Positions 13,194 to 15,958 of a stretch of 15,958 nucleotides of DNA are shown here, piece after piece. Each line of letters starts with the position of its first letter. Position 1 is the first letter of the stretch. The stretch is taken from positions 1 to 15,958 of the forward strand of contig UROL01000022.1 in assembly GCA_900549495.1 (NCBI GenBank), read 5' to 3'. Origin of the DNA: an uncultured Eubacteriales bacterium (lineage in GTDB: Bacteria; Bacillota; Clostridia; Oscillospirales; Oscillospiraceae). The notes beneath the pieces are model-generated. The model searched no databases. It saw nothing but the letters and a program-made list of their open reading frames with translations, and was not told where the DNA came from. Position numbers and translations under genes: made by a program.

Positions 13194-13253
13194 AATCTAT
13201 CACACTCTGTCAGATTTTGCAAGTTTGCATTTCCCGGCGGAGTGTGATATGAT
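13194..13253. promoter_or_regulatory. Mirror-symmetric divergent promoter pair
   Basis: Minus-strand promoter: TTGCAA (13217-13222), 17 bases, TAGATT (13194-13199). Plus-strand promoter: TTGCAT (13225-13230), 17 bases, TATGAT (13248-13253). Both -10 boxes are preceded by TGA (TGn-extended). The arms TATCACACTC (13198-13207) and GAGTGTGATA (13240-13249) are perfect inverted repeats. The central TGCAAGTTTGCA (13218-13229) has the same centre, 13223.5. The two -35 boxes are 2 bases apart, so polymerases would compete. Confidence 0.7.
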
Positions 13254-13280
13254 GAACAAAACAAAAAGCAGGAGCGCAGC

Positions 13281-13559
13281 ATGGAAAAACTGTTCATTCC
13301 CACATTGCATACCTTTGCAATGAACAATATCTTTACCGGCTCCCAGGGGCTGTTTCGCTTCCGGGCTGCACCGGAAATTGTTATGGCAACCCCCAAGGAA
13401 GTGGATTACGAAAAAAGCACCATCCACGCAGAATACTGGCATGGCCTGTACTGCTACGAGAAAAGCACCATGGAGGGGGAGAAGACCTTCCCCTTGTCTT
13501 CCCAGGGAAGAGAGGACATGATTGCCTGGTTGGAAGAGAAGCTGGAAGAGAGCACATAA
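13281..13559 (+). CDS. Protein of unknown function (92 residues)
   Basis: No known domain recognised. The product is soluble, with an N-terminal hydrophobic/aromatic part (LFIPTLHTFAMNNIFTGS, 4-21), a beta-rich middle (GLFRFRAAPEIVMATPKEVDYEKSTIHAEYWHGLYCYEKS) and an acidic C-terminal helix (IAWLEEKLEEST). The regular alternation of aromatic and charged residues suggests a compact folded domain rather than a chance frame. The start at 13281 has AGGAG (13270-13274), and the gene has its own extended -10 promoter. It diverges from the EamA transporter, with which it may share control. From memory, similar short proteins occur in Oscillospirales; function unknown. Confidence 0.78.
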   Translation: MEKLFIPTLHTFAMNNIFTGSQGLFRFRAAPEIVMATPKEVDYEKSTIHAEYWHGLYCYEKSTMEGEKTFPLSSQGREDMIAWLEEKLEEST

Positions 13560-13587
13560 TTTCTGCCCCGGCGGCACCAGAAAAGAG

Positions 13588-13615
13588 TTGACTTTTTACC
13601 CTTTTGTGGTAGAAT
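13588..13615 (+). promoter_or_regulatory. Promoter of the T-box/alaS transcript
   Basis: TTGACT (13588-13593) and TAGAAT (13610-13615) with 16-base spacing; transcription would start near 13622, at the 5' edge of the T-box leader. Confidence 0.8.
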
Positions 13616-13621
13616 AGGTTC

Positions 13622-13850
13622 GATATGCAAAGACGATACGAAAACCAAGCATTTCCGGGCGGCGTAGCGAGAAGGGGACGGTGGAAGCCCTTTGTGTGCC
13701 GGGGGTGTGTGCCATTTTCGTTGTTGCCCGGGAAGACCGGGACGGGTGCTCCCGTTATCGGGCAGCTAAGATGTCCTGCGCAAGCAGGATAATTAGGGTG
13801 GTACCGCGATTGATCCTCGCCCCTAACTTTTGGGGCGGGGTTTATTTTTT
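13622..13850 (+). ncRNA. T-box riboswitch, alanine type, upstream of alaS
   Basis: The T-box itself, AGGGTGGTACCGCG, lies at 13795-13808. Its UGGU can pair with the ACCA end of an uncharged tRNA with discriminator A, as in tRNA-Ala. A strong terminator follows: stem 13815-13823 with 13832-13840 (one G-U), then TTTATTTTTT. The Stem I part begins with GCAAAGACGA (13628 onward), and ACGAAAA pairs with TTTTCGT (13714-13720). The best specifier codon candidate is GCC (Ala) at 13711-13713, followed by A. Uncharged tRNA-Ala would stabilise the antiterminator and switch alaS on. The exact Stem I fold is approximate. Confidence 0.93.
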
Positions 13851-13874
13851 ATTTTCAACTTTGGAGGTTATACC

Positions 13875-15916
<2,042 letters not shown>

Positions 15917-15958
15917 CTGTCTCTTATACACATCTGACGCTGCCGACGAATAGCCTTG
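15917..15958 (+). other. Nextera transposase adapter read-through (non-biological)
   Basis: The 19-base mosaic end CTGTCTCTTATACACATCT lies at 15917-15935, followed by GACGCTGCCGACGA (15936-15949), the standard adapter arm. The next eight bases, ATAGCCTT (15950-15957), fit the index position, and the final G begins the next adapter segment. The window therefore ends in untrimmed library sequence. Confidence 0.97.

Overview
The window looks like chromosomal DNA from a gut-type Clostridia bacterium, most likely of the Oscillospirales. The reasons are fairly GC-rich coding sequence with strong GGAGG-type ribosome binding sites, Firmicutes gene orders (rplM-rpsI; ylxM-ffh-rpsP-khpA-rimM-trmD) and a T-box riboswitch ahead of alaS. 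Genus cannot be told from the sequence alone.

Left end (1-1249): a ParA-type partition ATPase runs off the left edge on the minus strand. It is followed by an AT-richer, gene-free stretch with tandem terminator-like hairpins and a pair of composite direct repeats. This stretch abuts the 3' end of rpsI. The layout looks like one end of an integrative or mobile element beside rpsI, but no recombinase or duplicated att site lies in the window, so this remains inference.

Housekeeping part (1250-15916): rplM-rpsI (minus) is followed by a plus-strand run of a TtcA-like tRNA thiolase, a NUDIX hydrolase, a small C-terminally anchored membrane protein and a DusB-type tRNA dihydrouridine synthase, then a secreted M23 peptidase. 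Two minus-strand genes follow: trmO (tRNA m6t6A37 methyltransferase) and a 77-residue protein of unknown function. Next come a GNAT acetyltransferase and the translation/secretion operon ylxM-ffh-rpsP-khpA, then an internal terminator, then rimM-trmD and a sirtuin overlapping trmD. An EamA-family transporter (minus) and a 92-residue unknown gene (plus) diverge from an unusually symmetric double promoter. The window closes with an alanine T-box leader and alaS.

The theme is translation: ribosomal proteins, the SRP GTPase, a ribosome maturation factor, four tRNA-modifying enzymes (TtcA-like, DusB, TrmO, TrmD) and an aminoacyl-tRNA synthetase with its tRNA-sensing riboswitch.

The last 42 bases (15917-15958) are not biological. 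They match the Nextera transposase mosaic end, read-2-side adapter sequence and what appears to be an index. The alaS reading frame is therefore truncated at about residue 680, and its apparent C-terminus is artefactual. I found no convincing wholly new system. The strongest candidates for a second look are the repeat-bearing boundary next to rpsI, the duplicated dyad in front of ylxM, the mirror-symmetric divergent promoter at 13223.5, and a hairpin that contains the start codon of the M23 peptidase.
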